Source of the DNA: PALSA-693 sp963834725
GTDB taxonomy: Bacteria; Actinomycetota; Acidimicrobiia; Acidimicrobiales; Palsa-688
Reading direction: 5' to 3'
NCBI GenBank assembly: GCA_963834725.1
Contig: CAWICN010000001.1
Coordinates: 248,001-312,000 of the forward strand
Length of the DNA: 64,000 bases
Shown here: piece by piece, positions 45,492 to 54,384 of the stretch
How positions within the stretch are numbered: the first letter of the stretch is position 1
Layout of the letters: every line of letters starts with the position of its first letter
Made by a program: the position numbers and the translations under genes
The notes under the pieces: model-generated
What the model was told of the DNA's origin: nothing
Seen by the model: the letters and a program-made list of their open reading frames with translations, nothing else
The model's database searches: none

Positions 45492-45875
45492 TCAACCGGC
45501 CGCCTGCGAGGCCGCGGCCATGTCGGCGATGAGGGGCGCCGGCCAGCGTCCCCCGCAGAAGGCCGTGTCGGAGGCGACCAGCCCGTCACGGACGCGAAGG
45601 ATGTGAGCCTGGTGGCACTTGTGGGCGACGCCGTTCTCTTGCCAGGTGAGGGTGAACTCGACCAACTACCCTTCGGTGATGGGTGTGCGACGGAGATCCT
45701 CGAAGGCGCCCGGATCCGCGTGTCAGCGGGAGAGCTCGGCTCGTACGGCGGGGCCGCGCGGGGTGGTGTACCGCCAGTTAGGCACGGTGGCGTCCAGGAC
45801 GGCGTCGTCGCTGAACACTCCCATGGGGATGGCCCCGGCCTCGATTCCAGCGAGCAGGGCGTCGATCGTGTCCAT
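45492..45875 (-). pseudogene. NTF2-like (SnoaL-related) protein with two in-frame stops
   Basis: A single 127-residue frame from ATG 45875 (GGAGGAACTG upstream): MDTIDALLAGIEAGAIPMGV, VLDATVPNWRYTTPRGPAVR, then TGA (45723-45725), GAFEDLRRTPITEG, TAG (45666-45668), VEFTLTWQENGVAHKCHQAH, VRDGLVASDTAFCGGRWPAP. The whole frame is otherwise intact, so two substitutions inactivated it. It follows the cupin-SnoaL gene by 10 bp in the same operon. Confidence 0.75.
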
Positions 45876-45885
45876 CAGTTCCTCC

Positions 45886-46596
45886 TCATCCTTTGACATA
45901 GGAGAGCTTCTCGGCGACCTTGCCGTCCCGGACCCGGAAGAGGTCCACGCCGCGTACGTGCCCGTCGGCGAAGCTGTAGCGCCACCGTTGCACCACCCGA
46001 TCGCCGGCTTCGAAGGTCTCCTCCTCCTCGAATCGAGAGCTCAGGTCCTCGAATATCGGGGCCCAGACCGCCCGGATGGCATCGACGCCGACGCAGCGGG
46101 TGCCGTCGGGCGGGGGGCCGGTGGCGTCAAAGACGCAGTCGTCGGTGATCAGCGCCAGCGCGGCGTCCAGGTCGTGGTCGGCCCACGCCGCCCCGAACGC
46201 CTCCACGACCTTGAGCGGGTCCATAGCGGCCTGGTCCTGCTTTGCGTAGTTGCTGGCCCCGAACCAGTCCACCACGACCACCGGCTCGTCGCCGAGAACC
46301 CAGGCGTCGTGACCGCTGGGCAGCGAGGTGACATCGCCGGGCTCGGCGATGAACTCGGTCCCGCCGTCCATCCGGATCGCCAGCTGGCCGGCCATGTGGT
46401 ACTGGAAGTGGGGGGCGGTGCAGCTGTCGGTCCCGGCGATCGGTTTCACGTCGTTGGACCATCGCCACCCCGGCTCGAAAACCAGCCGGCCGATCTCCGA
46501 GCCGCCGACCCGCAGGATCTCGGCCCGTCCGTTGGGGAACTCCCTCACCTCGTCGGACTCGTCGAAGCTGCGATGCTCGGTCTGCTGCATTCTCAT
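45886..46596 (-). CDS. cupin-SnoaL/NTF2 fusion protein
   Basis: 236 aa from ATG 46596 (GAGGAGGGC upstream). Residues 1-115 are a cupin of the same kind as 19502-19894: FEPGWRWSNDVKPIAGTDSC, HFQYHMAGQLAIRMDGG, PSGHDAWVLGDEPVVVVDW. Residues 125-236 are a SnoaL-like fold: VVEAFGAAWADHDLDAALAL ITDDCVFD and FADGHVRGVDLFRVRDGKVA. Each half is complete. SnoaL proteins are small-molecule cyclases or isomerases; the combination suggests binding and conversion of one hydrophobic ligand. Divergent from the TetR gene at 46696, which probably represses it. Confidence 0.82.
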   Translation of the reverse strand: MRMQQTEHRSFDESDEVREFPNGRAEILRVGGSEIGRLVFEPGWRWSNDVKPIAGTDSCTAPHFQYHMAGQLAIRMDGGTEFIAEPGDVTSLPSGHDAWVLGDEPVVVVDWFGASNYAKQDQAAMDPLKVVEAFGAAWADHDLDAALALITDDCVFDATGPPPDGTRCVGVDAIRAVWAPIFEDLSSRFEEEETFEAGDRVVQRWRYSFADGHVRGVDLFRVRDGKVAEKLSYVKG

Positions 46597-46644
46597 GCCC
46601 TCCTCCGATGATGACTTGCCCCAAAGGGCCGCCCGCCAGTATTC

Positions 46645-46662
46645 TGACTTACTGGTAGGTCA
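46645..46662. promoter_or_regulatory. TetR-type operator between cupin-SnoaL and TetR genes
   Basis: TGACTTACTGGTAGGTCA, an 18-bp inverted repeat (arms TGACTTAC and GTAGGTCA, 7 of 8 complementary), lies in the 99-bp divergent region, 33 bp from the TetR start. Such palindromes with GTAGGTCA-like arms are common TetR operators. Confidence 0.65.
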
Positions 46663-46695
46663 GATGTCAAGCGGCTACAAGGCGAGGAGGAGGTG

Positions 46696-47298
46696 ATGGT
46701 GGCGGTCCGCAGGAGGGGTGACAGGGGTACGGCTTCGGGCATCCTCGACGTGGCCGAGCGGCTGGTTCAGACCCGGGGGTTCAACGCCTTCTCCTACGCC
46801 GATGTGGCCGCCGAGCTGGGTATCTCCAAGCCGGCGTTGCACTACCACTTCGCCGGCAAGGCTGAGCTGGGCGAAGCGCTCCTGGCCCGCTACACGGCCC
46901 GGTTCGGCCAGGCGCTCGAGACTATCGATGTCGGGGGTGAGGACGCGGCGCACAAGCTGAGCGCCTACGCCGACCTGTACGCCCAGGTGCTGGCCCGGGA
47001 CCGGATGTGTCTGTGCGGGATGCTGGCGGCCGACTACCACACCTTGCCGGAGCCGATGCGCCAGGCCGTTATCGGCTTCTTCGACCGCAACGAAACCTGG
47101 CTGGCCGGCGTCATCGACCAGGGCCGAAAAGACCAAACCTTGGAAGTCGGGGGCTCCAGCCGAGATGTCGCTCGCGTGATCATCGACGCCCTCGAAGGAG
47201 CAATGCTCGTCGCCCGCACCTACCGCGACACAACGCGTTTCGCCACCTCTGCCGAGCGATTACTCGCCGAGATCACGACTCCCAGGAGCAGAACCTGA
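46696..47298 (+). CDS. TetR-family repressor
   Basis: 200 aa, intact. ATG 46696 has GGAGGAGG just upstream; GTG 46693 is in frame but worse placed. The HTH is GILDVAERLVQTRGFNAFSY ADVAAELGISKPALHYHFAG KAELGEALL. The ligand domain is like those of AcrR/YcdC regulators (MCLCGMLAADYHTLPEPMRQ AV). It should regulate itself and the divergent cupin-SnoaL/NTF2 operon through the palindrome at 46645. Confidence 0.88.
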   Translation: MVAVRRRGDRGTASGILDVAERLVQTRGFNAFSYADVAAELGISKPALHYHFAGKAELGEALLARYTARFGQALETIDVGGEDAAHKLSAYADLYAQVLARDRMCLCGMLAADYHTLPEPMRQAVIGFFDRNETWLAGVIDQGRKDQTLEVGGSSRDVARVIIDALEGAMLVARTYRDTTRFATSAERLLAEITTPRSRT

Positions 47299-47667
47299 GC
47301 CGACCACACCAGATATTCCCTCAACGACGGGTGGCGAGGACCCCAGCTGAGCGGCGGCCGTCAACCGGGTGCGGGCGCCAACCTCCCAGAAGCAGCTGCA
47401 GGCGCCCGGACAACTGACTCCAGAGGAGGCGGTTACGGGCATTACGGCCTCGGGTTCTCACGAATGTTGGCTGACGATCTTTGGGGCGCCGGGCACGAGT
47501 TCTGAGCACGAGGAGTCCCTTGCATGGCGTCGACGCTTGGCCTGGATCGAGATGTCGCGCCCGGCTCGGCTGGGTGCGAAGACCGCTGGCCTGCGAACCC
47601 GATCCGATAACTCCGGCCGGCGGGATTGTCGCGGGGGTACAGTTGGTCCGATCGGGAGGGCAGGGTC
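47299..47667. other. intergenic stretch, nothing recognised
   Basis: About 370 bp with no supported ORF or repeat before the DUF4242 gene. Confidence 0.45.
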
Positions 47668-47937
47668 ATGCCGGTGTTTATGGTGGAGCGACGCTTTGCC
47701 GAGGAGCTCGAAGCCTCGGGCGAGGTTCTGGAGGGGATCAACCGCATCAACGACGATGAGGGTGTCCGCTGGCTGTACTCGTTTCTGTCTGCCGATAAGC
47801 GCAAGACGTACTGTTTGTATGAGGCGGACTCTCCGGACGCGATCAGGCGGGCGGCGGGCCGGGCTGGGCTTCCTGCGGATGTGATCGTCGAGGTGACGAA
47901 CCGGGTGTTGCCCGATGGGGCTTCGGCGCCGATTTGA
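47668..47937 (+). CDS. DUF4242 family protein
   Basis: 89 aa from ATG 47668 (GGGAGGGCAGGGTC upstream): MPVFMVERRFAEELEASGEV. GVRWLYSFLSADKRKTYCLY EADSPDAIRRAAGRAGLPAD is the DUF4242 pattern, a ferredoxin-like fold thought to bind metal. The gene sits directly upstream of a LuxR/AAA regulator and a flavin oxidase, and the three may form one unit. Confidence 0.82.
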   Translation: MPVFMVERRFAEELEASGEVLEGINRINDDEGVRWLYSFLSADKRKTYCLYEADSPDAIRRAAGRAGLPADVIVEVTNRVLPDGASAPI

Positions 47938-47944
47938 TGCTCGT

Positions 47945-50875
47945 GTGAGGGATGGTGGGCAGGTCGGACTCGGGGTGTGGGGGCCGCCACCGCTGCCGGC
48001 TCGCCTCGAGTCCAGCCGCCGATCGCCCTTGGTAGGCCGCCGGGCTGAGCTGGAGGTGTTGGAGGCGTTGTGGGGGGAGGTGGAGGCCGCCCGCCGGCAG
48101 GTCCTGTTCTTGGGGGGTGAGCCGGGGGTGGGCAAGACCCGGCTGGTGGCCGAGGCGGCGGGCGCTCTTTACGAGGTGGGTGTGACGGTGCTGGTAGGCG
48201 GCTCGAGCCCTGATGCCGGGGTGTCCTACCAGCCTTTTGTCGAGATGTTCGACCATCTCTTTTCGACGGCCCCGCCGGGGACCTTGGCGGTGGCGGCGGA
48301 CAGGGCGGGTCCGCAGCTGGGCCGCCTGCCGGGCGAGGTCAGCGGTGCTGGGGCGCCTGATGACTCCCGGCTGTCGGGGGGGGAGGCACGTCGGGAACTG
48401 TTCGACGCGGTGGCCCGCTTTTTCCGGGTGCTGGCCGCCGACCGGCCCCTCATGATCGCCTTGGAGGACTTGCACTGGGCTCAGCTGCCGACGTTGGCGC
48501 TTTTGCAGCACGTGGTGCAGGTGTGCTCGGACACCCGTCTGCTGGTGTTGGCGACGTTCCGCAGTACCGTCCCGGACCGTTCCGAGGAGGTGGCCGCCCG
48601 GGTGGCGGAGCTGCATCGGCTGGAGGGGGTGCGCCGGGTGGATCTGGGGGGGCTGGACACCGACGCGGTGGCCGAGTACGTCCGGTTGCGCACGGGTTTG
48701 CCCCTGGCTGAGCTTCGGGCCCCGGCAGCGTTGTTGCGCGACCGCACCGGAGGGAACCCGTTCTTCTTGCGGGAACTGTGGGCCGATTTGGAACGCCGGG
48801 GAGGAGTGGCCGCCTTGCGTGGCACCATGCGGGTTCCCGGGTCGATCGGGGATACGCTGGCGGCTCGGCTGGCGGGCTTGGGCGAGGAGGTGCGCCGGCT
48901 GATCGACCTGGCCGCAGTGCTGGGCGACGCTTTTGACCTGGCCACCCTGGTCGCGGCCAGTGACACCGCGCCCGCCACCACGCTCGCTCTTCTCGACTCT
49001 GCGGTGGCGGTCGGGCTGGTCCAGCCCGGGGAGGAGGTCGGGCGCGACTTCGACTTCGTCCACGCCCTGGCCCGGCAGGCCGTCTTGGACCGGATGCCGC
49101 CGTCGCGGCGCACTTTGCTGCACGCCCGAGCGGCCCAGGCGCTGGAGGCTCAGCAGCTCCAGGGCCAGTCTGTTCCCCGCCTGGCCCAGCACTTTCTGGC
49201 CGCTCATGTCCTCGGCTTTCACGCCCAGGCTCTTCGCTACTGCCGCGAGGCTGGACGTCTGGCCGAGCGCAGCTTGGCGTTCGAGGAGGCCGGGGCGTGG
49301 TTGGAGCGGGCCGCGTCGCTGCCGGAGTGCGATCCGGGGGTGCGAGCCGAGCTGCTGCTGGCGGCGGCGTTCGACTACGTGAGGGCCTGCGAGTTCCCCC
49401 ACGCCCGCGAGATCTATGAGTCGCTCGGCTCCGCTTCTGAGCCGGCGGTGCGATTGGCGGCCGCCATGGGCTACGAGGACGCGACCTGGAGGCCCGGCGT
49501 GGCCGGGTCGCGCGCCGCGGACCTGCTCGCCGAAGCGCTGGAGCAGTGCCGACCGTCGGACGACCACATCTATGCCCGCGCCTTGGGCAGCCTGGGACGA
49601 GCGCTCGCTCTGGCCGGCGAGACCTCCCAGGCCCGCTGGGTCGGGGCGCACGCCATCGAGCTGGCTCGAGCGTCCGGCGAGTTGGGCGCCATCTCCCATG
49701 CGCTGATGACCAGCCTGTGGCATGGCACCAGCCCGGAGGTCGCGGACCTCCAGCTGGAACGCAGCCGGGAAGTGTTCCGGGTAGCCGAGGAGGGCCGGGA
49801 CTTCGAGACCCTGGGCTCGGCCGCCAACTTTCGGGCCATGGTCAGCTACCTGCGAGGCTATCCGGGAGAGTTGGACGAGGCGATCGCCGCTGGCGGTCGC
49901 TCGGCCCAGATGACCGGCCAGCCTTATTACCGCCACGTCTACTGCTGTCTGGCCCATTCCGCCGCCTTCTTGCGAGGCGACTTCGACCAGGCCGAGCGCT
50001 GGGCCAACGAAACCGCCAACCAAGACAGCACCTTCGGCGACGACACCGAGGGGCCGCGCAGCGTCCAAATGTTCATGCTCAACCGGGAACGGGGAACGCT
50101 GGAACGGTTCCGGCCCCTCTTCGATGGCCAGGAGGCGCTGGTTGGGCGCTGGGTGCCTGGCTTGCTCGCCCTCTACAGCGAGCTTGGGATCGCGCCCGGG
50201 ATGCGGCGCTGTTTGGATCATCTTCTGGGCCGCGATCTGGCCGGCCATGCCGACCAGTCGCGCTGGCCCATGGAGTTGGTGTTCATGACCGAGGCCGCCC
50301 TCGCCCTCGCGGACGTCGACGCTACCGAGCGGCTGGCCCCGTTCCTGGTCGACTTCGAGGGCGCCAACCTGGTGGCCGGCACGCTCATCGCGACGTTCGG
50401 GAGCGCGGACCGCTACCTTGCCCGCATCGCCGCCCTACGCGGAGACGATACCGCCGCCGAGCGTCACTTCAGTTCCGCGCTGGCCATGGACCGCCAGATG
50501 CGCTCGGCCGTCCACACCGCCGAGACCCTCGCCTGTCACGCCCAGTTCCTGGCCGCCCGAGGCCAGAGCAGCCGTGCCCGCAGCCTGGCCGTGGAAGCGC
50601 ACTCGATGGCCGCGGCGATCGGCCAGACCCGCATCCTCACGTTGGTCAACGATCTGACCGGCAGGGCGGAGGCGGCCGGGCCGGACGGGCTAACCGAACG
50701 CGAAGTGGAGGTGCTGCGTCTCCTCGCCGCTGGGCTGAGCAACTCCGACATCGGGGCCCGTCTTGTCATCAGCGCCAACACCGCCGCCAATCACGTGCGG
50801 TCGATCCTGCAGAAGACCGGCGCCGCCAACCGGACCCAAGCGGCGATCTACGCCACCCGACACCACCTCGTCTGA
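47945..50875 (+). CDS. large LuxR-family ATP-binding (LAL/MalT-like) regulator
   Basis: About 976 aa. GTG 47945 is chosen because it avoids overlap with the DUF4242 gene; ATG 47915 is an alternative. The N-terminal AAA domain starts SPLVGRRAELEVLEALWG with Walker A GGEPGVGKTRLVAEAAG and Walker B-like PLMIALEDLHWAQLPTLALL. A long TPR-like helical region (residues 420-880) follows, then the LuxR HTH: LTEREVEVLRLLAAGLSNSD IGARL...ISANTAANHVRSIL QKTGAANRTQAAI. These proteins sense a ligand and activate nearby operons. Intact, unlike two related remnants in the island. The likely target is the flavin oxidase at 51003. Confidence 0.88.
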   Translation: MRDGGQVGLGVWGPPPLPARLESSRRSPLVGRRAELEVLEALWGEVEAARRQVLFLGGEPGVGKTRLVAEAAGALYEVGVTVLVGGSSPDAGVSYQPFVEMFDHLFSTAPPGTLAVAADRAGPQLGRLPGEVSGAGAPDDSRLSGGEARRELFDAVARFFRVLAADRPLMIALEDLHWAQLPTLALLQHVVQVCSDTRLLVLATFRSTVPDRSEEVAARVAELHRLEGVRRVDLGGLDTDAVAEYVRLRTGLPLAELRAPAALLRDRTGGNPFFLRELWADLERRGGVAALRGTMRVPGSIGDTLAARLAGLGEEVRRLIDLAAVLGDAFDLATLVAASDTAPATTLALLDSAVAVGLVQPGEEVGRDFDFVHALARQAVLDRMPPSRRTLLHARAAQALEAQQLQGQSVPRLAQHFLAAHVLGFHAQALRYCREAGRLAERSLAFEEAGAWLERAASLPECDPGVRAELLLAAAFDYVRACEFPHAREIYESLGSASEPAVRLAAAMGYEDATWRPGVAGSRAADLLAEALEQCRPSDDHIYARALGSLGRALALAGETSQARWVGAHAIELARASGELGAISHALMTSLWHGTSPEVADLQLERSREVFRVAEEGRDFETLGSAANFRAMVSYLRGYPGELDEAIAAGGRSAQMTGQPYYRHVYCCLAHSAAFLRGDFDQAERWANETANQDSTFGDDTEGPRSVQMFMLNRERGTLERFRPLFDGQEALVGRWVPGLLALYSELGIAPGMRRCLDHLLGRDLAGHADQSRWPMELVFMTEAALALADVDATERLAPFLVDFEGANLVAGTLIATFGSADRYLARIAALRGDDTAAERHFSSALAMDRQMRSAVHTAETLACHAQFLAARGQSSRARSLAVEAHSMAAAIGQTRILTLVNDLTGRAEAAGPDGLTEREVEVLRLLAAGLSNSDIGARLVISANTAANHVRSILQKTGAANRTQAAIYATRHHLV

Positions 50876-50893
50876 ATCACCTGAGCGCAGATA

Positions 50894-50905
50894 GTCAGAT
50901 CTGAC
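50894..50905. promoter_or_regulatory. 12-bp perfect palindrome upstream of the flavin oxidase
   Basis: GTCAGATCTGAC lies 98 bp before the oxidase start and 19 bp after the LuxR stop. It is a candidate binding site for the LuxR regulator; short palindromes also occur by chance. Confidence 0.35.
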
Positions 50906-51002
50906 CATCTCCGCCGTCGTCGAAGAAGGTCCGATCCGGTCATGACAGCCGACCTGACGGTTCGTATGGTCGCCCGCAGCGACCCACAGCAAGGAGCCCG
51001 CC

Positions 51003-52382
51003 ATGACCAGCCTCGTCAACCTCCCCGACCTTCGCAGCCGCATCGCCGGGGAGGTGATCAGCCCCGAAGATCCCGGCTACGACCAGGCCCGGGCCGTGTA
51101 CAACGCCATGATCGACCGGCGCCCCACCCTTGTCGCCCGCTGCAGCAGCGTGGCCGACGTGCAAGCCGCGCTCGAAGCGAGCCGTAGCAACCGACTGAAC
51201 GTCGCCATCCGCGGCGGAGGCCACAACGGCCCGGGCTTCGGCACCCTCGACGGCGGAGTGGTCATCGACCTCTCCCCCATGCACAACGTCGAGGTCCACC
51301 CCGCACGCCGCACCGTACGCGTCCAGGGCGGGGCGACCTGGAACATCGTGGACACAGCCACCCACGCCCACGGGCTGGCCACACCCTCAGGGATCATCTC
51401 CACCACCGGCGTCGGAGGGCTCACCCTCGGAGGCGGTCACGGCTACCTCTCCCGGCGATTCGGGCTGACCATCGACAACCTCCTAGAAGCAGACGTCGTA
51501 CTGGCCGACGGCCGGGTGGTCACCGTGTCGGAAAGCGAACACCCCGACCTGTTCTGGGCGCTGCGCGGCGGGGGCGGCAACTTCGGCGTGGTCACCTCCT
51601 TCACCTTCAGACTTCACCCCGTCGCCACCGTTGTGGCCGGGCCGACCGCCTGGCCCATCTCCGCTACCGCCGACGTGCTCAAATGGTTCCGGGACTTCCT
51701 GCCCGCGCAAGACCCCGAGCTGTACGGGTTCTTCGCCACCATGACCGTCCCCCCCGTCGACGCCTTCCCCGAGCCCTTCCACCTCCACAAAGCGTGCGCC
51801 ATCATGTGGTGCTACTCCGGCGACCCAGCCGACGCCCAAGAAGCCCTCAAGCCGGTGCGTGACCTGTCCCCGGCCTTCGACGGGATCGGCGAAGCCCCCT
51901 ACCCGGGCGTGCAACAAGCCTTCGACGCCCTCTACCCGGCCGGACTGCAGTGGTACTGGCGCGGCGACTTCTTCCGCACCATCACCGACGCCGCCGTGGC
52001 CGCCCACGTAGAACACTCCGAAGCCCTGCCCACCATGCATTCGACCATGCACATCTATCCCATCGACGGGGCGGTCAACCGGGTCCCCCGAGACGCCACC
52101 GCCTGGGCCTACCGAGACGCCACCTTCTCCCAAGTCATCGTCGGCGTCGATCCCGACCCCGCCAACGCCGCCACCATCAAACAATGGGCCATCGACTACT
52201 GGGAAGCCACCCACCCCTACTCGGCGGGAGGCGCCTACGTCAACTTCATGATGGACGACGAAGGCCAAGACCGCATACGCGCCACCTACGGACCCAACTA
52301 CGACCGCCTAACCCAGGTCAAAGCGGAGTACGACCCCGACAACACGTTCCACATCAACCAGAACATCCGCCCAGCCAGCTAA
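51003..52382 (+). CDS. FAD-linked oxidase, berberine-bridge-enzyme family
   Basis: 459 aa from ATG 51003 (AAGGAGCCCGCC upstream). The FAD-binding PCMH domain has VAIRGGGHNGPGFGTLDGGV, where His is the usual covalent FAD site, and GVGGLTLGGGHGYLSRRFGL. The second covalent Cys of bicovalent members (GxGxC) is absent, so FAD is probably bound through His alone. The BBE C-terminal motif is YDPDNTFHINQNIRP. The family oxidises alcohols, sugars and alkaloid-like compounds with O2. Intact, and probably controlled by the preceding regulator. Confidence 0.88.
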   Translation: MTSLVNLPDLRSRIAGEVISPEDPGYDQARAVYNAMIDRRPTLVARCSSVADVQAALEASRSNRLNVAIRGGGHNGPGFGTLDGGVVIDLSPMHNVEVHPARRTVRVQGGATWNIVDTATHAHGLATPSGIISTTGVGGLTLGGGHGYLSRRFGLTIDNLLEADVVLADGRVVTVSESEHPDLFWALRGGGGNFGVVTSFTFRLHPVATVVAGPTAWPISATADVLKWFRDFLPAQDPELYGFFATMTVPPVDAFPEPFHLHKACAIMWCYSGDPADAQEALKPVRDLSPAFDGIGEAPYPGVQQAFDALYPAGLQWYWRGDFFRTITDAAVAAHVEHSEALPTMHSTMHIYPIDGAVNRVPRDATAWAYRDATFSQVIVGVDPDPANAATIKQWAIDYWEATHPYSAGGAYVNFMMDDEGQDRIRATYGPNYDRLTQVKAEYDPDNTFHINQNIRPAS

Positions 52383-52439
52383 AAGCTAAACAAGAAGGGC
52401 CGATGTCAGAAGCGTCCACCGCCTCGCCGGCCTAAAGAT

Positions 52440-53063
52440 GGTCGACGAAGGCTGGCGCTCGAAACGACGTCGACTTGTCGACCCTGAAGGAGCCGGGCAA
52501 CTGCCGCCAATACATCCCACCGCACACCATCATCTCGGAATCGATGTCGGCGATCTGTACTCGACGTGCCTTGTGGATCCGGGTTGGCCATCGAGCTCGC
52601 CCGGCTCCGCGGCGCCACCCGCGTCGGCATCGACGCCTCGGCCAGGTTGGCCGTCTCGCCCATGCCCGAACCCGGACTGCGACATCCGGGTCGGCAACAG
52701 GCACGACCTGCCCAGGAAGGACGAAGCCATCGACATCGCGACCAGCTTCCGGGGAACCTCTGGCACGACTCCCACGCGGTTGGCGAGATTCGTAGAGTCC
52801 TTCGACCGGGGGGACACCTAAAGGTGTCGCCAGGGGCCTGGGCGCTGGCGCCGTTCGCCTGGCCGCAAGAGAAGATCAACAACCAGGCGGCCATGGGGAC
52901 GCTCGGCCGGCCCCGCGTCAGCGAAAGCGACGGCATACGGGACGAACCTCGACGGCGGCTCGGCGGCCGGTTTCAGACGGAGTCACTGCCCCGATATCTC
53001 GTGCCGCGGACCCCCTTCGAGCCATCCCCGAGGTGCCGTTCGGTGCGCAGCAACTCCGGCTAG
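52440..53063 (+). pseudogene. SAM-dependent methyltransferase, several frameshifts
   Basis: Pieces in different frames line up as one class I methyltransferase: CGSGLAIELARLRGATRVGI DAS (SAM motif I), then NPDCDIRVGNRHDLPRKDEA IDIATSFRG, then EIRRVLRPGGHLKVSPGAWA LAPFAWPQEKINNQAAM. At least two indels separate them, and the C-terminal third is not recognisable. It lies just left of attR. Confidence 0.55.
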
Positions 53064-53311
53064 CGCAACGTTCATGGAGCCGTGATATACGAGGGTGTGG
53101 CTGGGTGTCGAGGGCAGGCCGAGGGAAGCGATGTCATAGCTGTCTGGCGCCCTGATCGGCCCCAGGTACTTCTCTTGGCTAAATGTCGTGCGCGATCCGT
53201 GCGCGAACGAAGCGAGATGGGGGGGTACCGGTCGGTACCAGGCGGGACCAAGAAAGAGGCCTCTACCTGGACTTATTTACTTATCCCCAGGTTGTGGGAA
53301 CTGCCTGGTTG

Positions 53312-53358
53312 TGCATGACGCGCATGAGGTCGGGGGTTCGATTCCCTCTGCGCCCACC
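53312..53358 (+). repeat. attachment site, right copy (attR), tRNA-Val 3' half
   Basis: 47 bp identical to 4271-4317: anticodon arm to the end of a tRNA-Val without the 5' half. It cannot fold into a tRNA and is explained only as the duplicated att core of the island. Confidence 0.9.
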
Positions 53359-53439
53359 ATATAAACCCCAGGTCAGAGGTGGTGAAGGGGTCCGACCGGG
53401 ACGACGGGACCGCCAATATGGGGGGGAATGGGGGATGGG

Positions 53440-53481
53440 GTGCCGATACCAGTGTGCCGATAACAGGGTGCCGATACCATT
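53440..53481. repeat. three 14-bp direct repeats near attR
   Basis: The unit GTGCCGATAACAGG (with C for the second A of the run in copies one and three) starts at 53440, 53454 and 53468. They lie 81 bp from attR and 80 bp before the second integrase, the usual place of integrase arm sites or excisionase sites. Confidence 0.6.
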
Positions 53482-53560
53482 GGGTGTCCACCCATACACA
53501 AACGCCCCGCACGGGGCCAACGGCCGGGGGCTGGTCACGACCTGTTGAGGAAGTCCCGAC

Positions 53561-54179
53561 GTGACACAGCGTAAACGACCCAGGCGTGGCAAGCGTTTCT
53601 CCGGGGAGGGGTCGGTCTACCCCGCGGGGGATCACGGCTTTGCGGCCGAGATCATGATCGGTGGCAAACGGCACCGACGCCGGGCCAGTACCGAGAAAGA
53701 CGCCGAGCCGTCGTTATCCGGGTGGGGGAGACCGAGATCCTGCGTCTGGGTGATGTAGGCGGGGGATCCGGGCCTCTCGTCGCCGTCTGGACCTGCCCCC
53801 GCAGGTGGTCGACGTGTTGCGAGCCCACCGCGCTCACCAGGCCGAGGAGCGGCTACTGGCCGGTCCCGAGTGGACCGAACACGGTCTGGTGTTCACCACC
53901 ACCGCGACGGGGGGTCCGATCAACCCATCCAACATGAACCGGCGTCTGGCCAAGGTGACCGAGCAGGCCGGGTTGGGGCACTGGTCCATGACCGAACTGT
54001 CCCGCCACTCGGCGGCATCGCTGATGTCCGCGGCCGGGGTCCGGTTGGAGGTGATTGCCGACGTGCTGGGCCACAGCTCCACCCGGATGTTGGAGAAGCA
54101 CTACCGCCATCAGGTCCGCCCCAGCATCGACGGCCACGTCGAGGTGATGGACAGTCTGTTCGGGAAGGGGGCCGGGTGA
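53561..54179 (+). pseudogene. second tyrosine integrase, internally deleted
   Basis: MTQRKRPRRGKRFSGEGSVY and the next 45 residues are an arm-binding domain; the core-binding domain and half the catalytic domain are missing. From 53805 the end is clear: EHGLVFTTTATGGPINPSNM, MTELSRHSAASLMSAAGVRL, IADVLGHSSTRMLEKHYRHQ V with the catalytic Arg, His and Tyr. It is not the missing part of the first integrase; the sequences differ. It reads away from attR. Probably the remains of a second element in tandem. Confidence 0.75.
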
Positions 54180-54286
54180 TGGCAAGGAAGATCGAGACCT
54201 GGGAGGAGGCGGTCGAGCGGGGCATTCAGGGAGCAGTGGACCAAGGCTTTGGGCGGACCATCACCGACCCCAGGCGCTCGAGTTGA
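54179..54286 (+). CDS. 35-aa ORF coupled to the second integrase
   Basis: MARKIETWEEAVERGIQGAV and 15 more residues. ATG 54179 overlaps the integrase stop (TGATG). An amphipathic helix is likely. Very short; coupling and codon use support it weakly. Function unknown. Confidence 0.35.
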   Translation: MARKIETWEEAVERGIQGAVDQGFGRTITDPRRSS

Positions 54287-54384
54287 TCGCCGGGATCGTG
54301 GCCGATCACCGACGACAGCGCCGGGATTCCGCTTCCGCAGCCCCGGTGTTGGACGGGTTCCACCTACCCAGGAGCACCAACACC

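Larger units (their letters stand above)
4271..53358. mobile_element. 49-kb genomic island integrated in tRNA-Val
   Basis: Bounded by the two 47-bp direct repeats (49,041 bp from repeat start to repeat start). The left end carries a tyrosine integrase reading toward the tRNA, the standard geometry. Inside are at least seven IS-type or recombinase units plus catabolic and regulatory cargo, and no obvious housekeeping gene. The integrase is frameshifted twice and no intact excision gene is recognised, so the island is probably fixed. Older nested insertions show it has grown by accretion. Confidence 0.85.

Noticed and set aside
47843..50248. Very long minus-strand open frame (about 800 codons) opposite the LuxR regulator
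   Set aside because: It is antisense to a gene with clear AAA and LuxR domains; its translation is Arg/Gln/His-rich with no motif, as expected from GC3 bias.
52440..52560. A separate small gene after the flavin oxidase
   Set aside because: No start signal or motif; the stretch is better explained as the decayed start of the methyltransferase.
53312..53358. A second tRNA-Val gene
   Set aside because: Only the 3' half is present; no 5' acceptor strand or D-arm upstream. It is an att copy.
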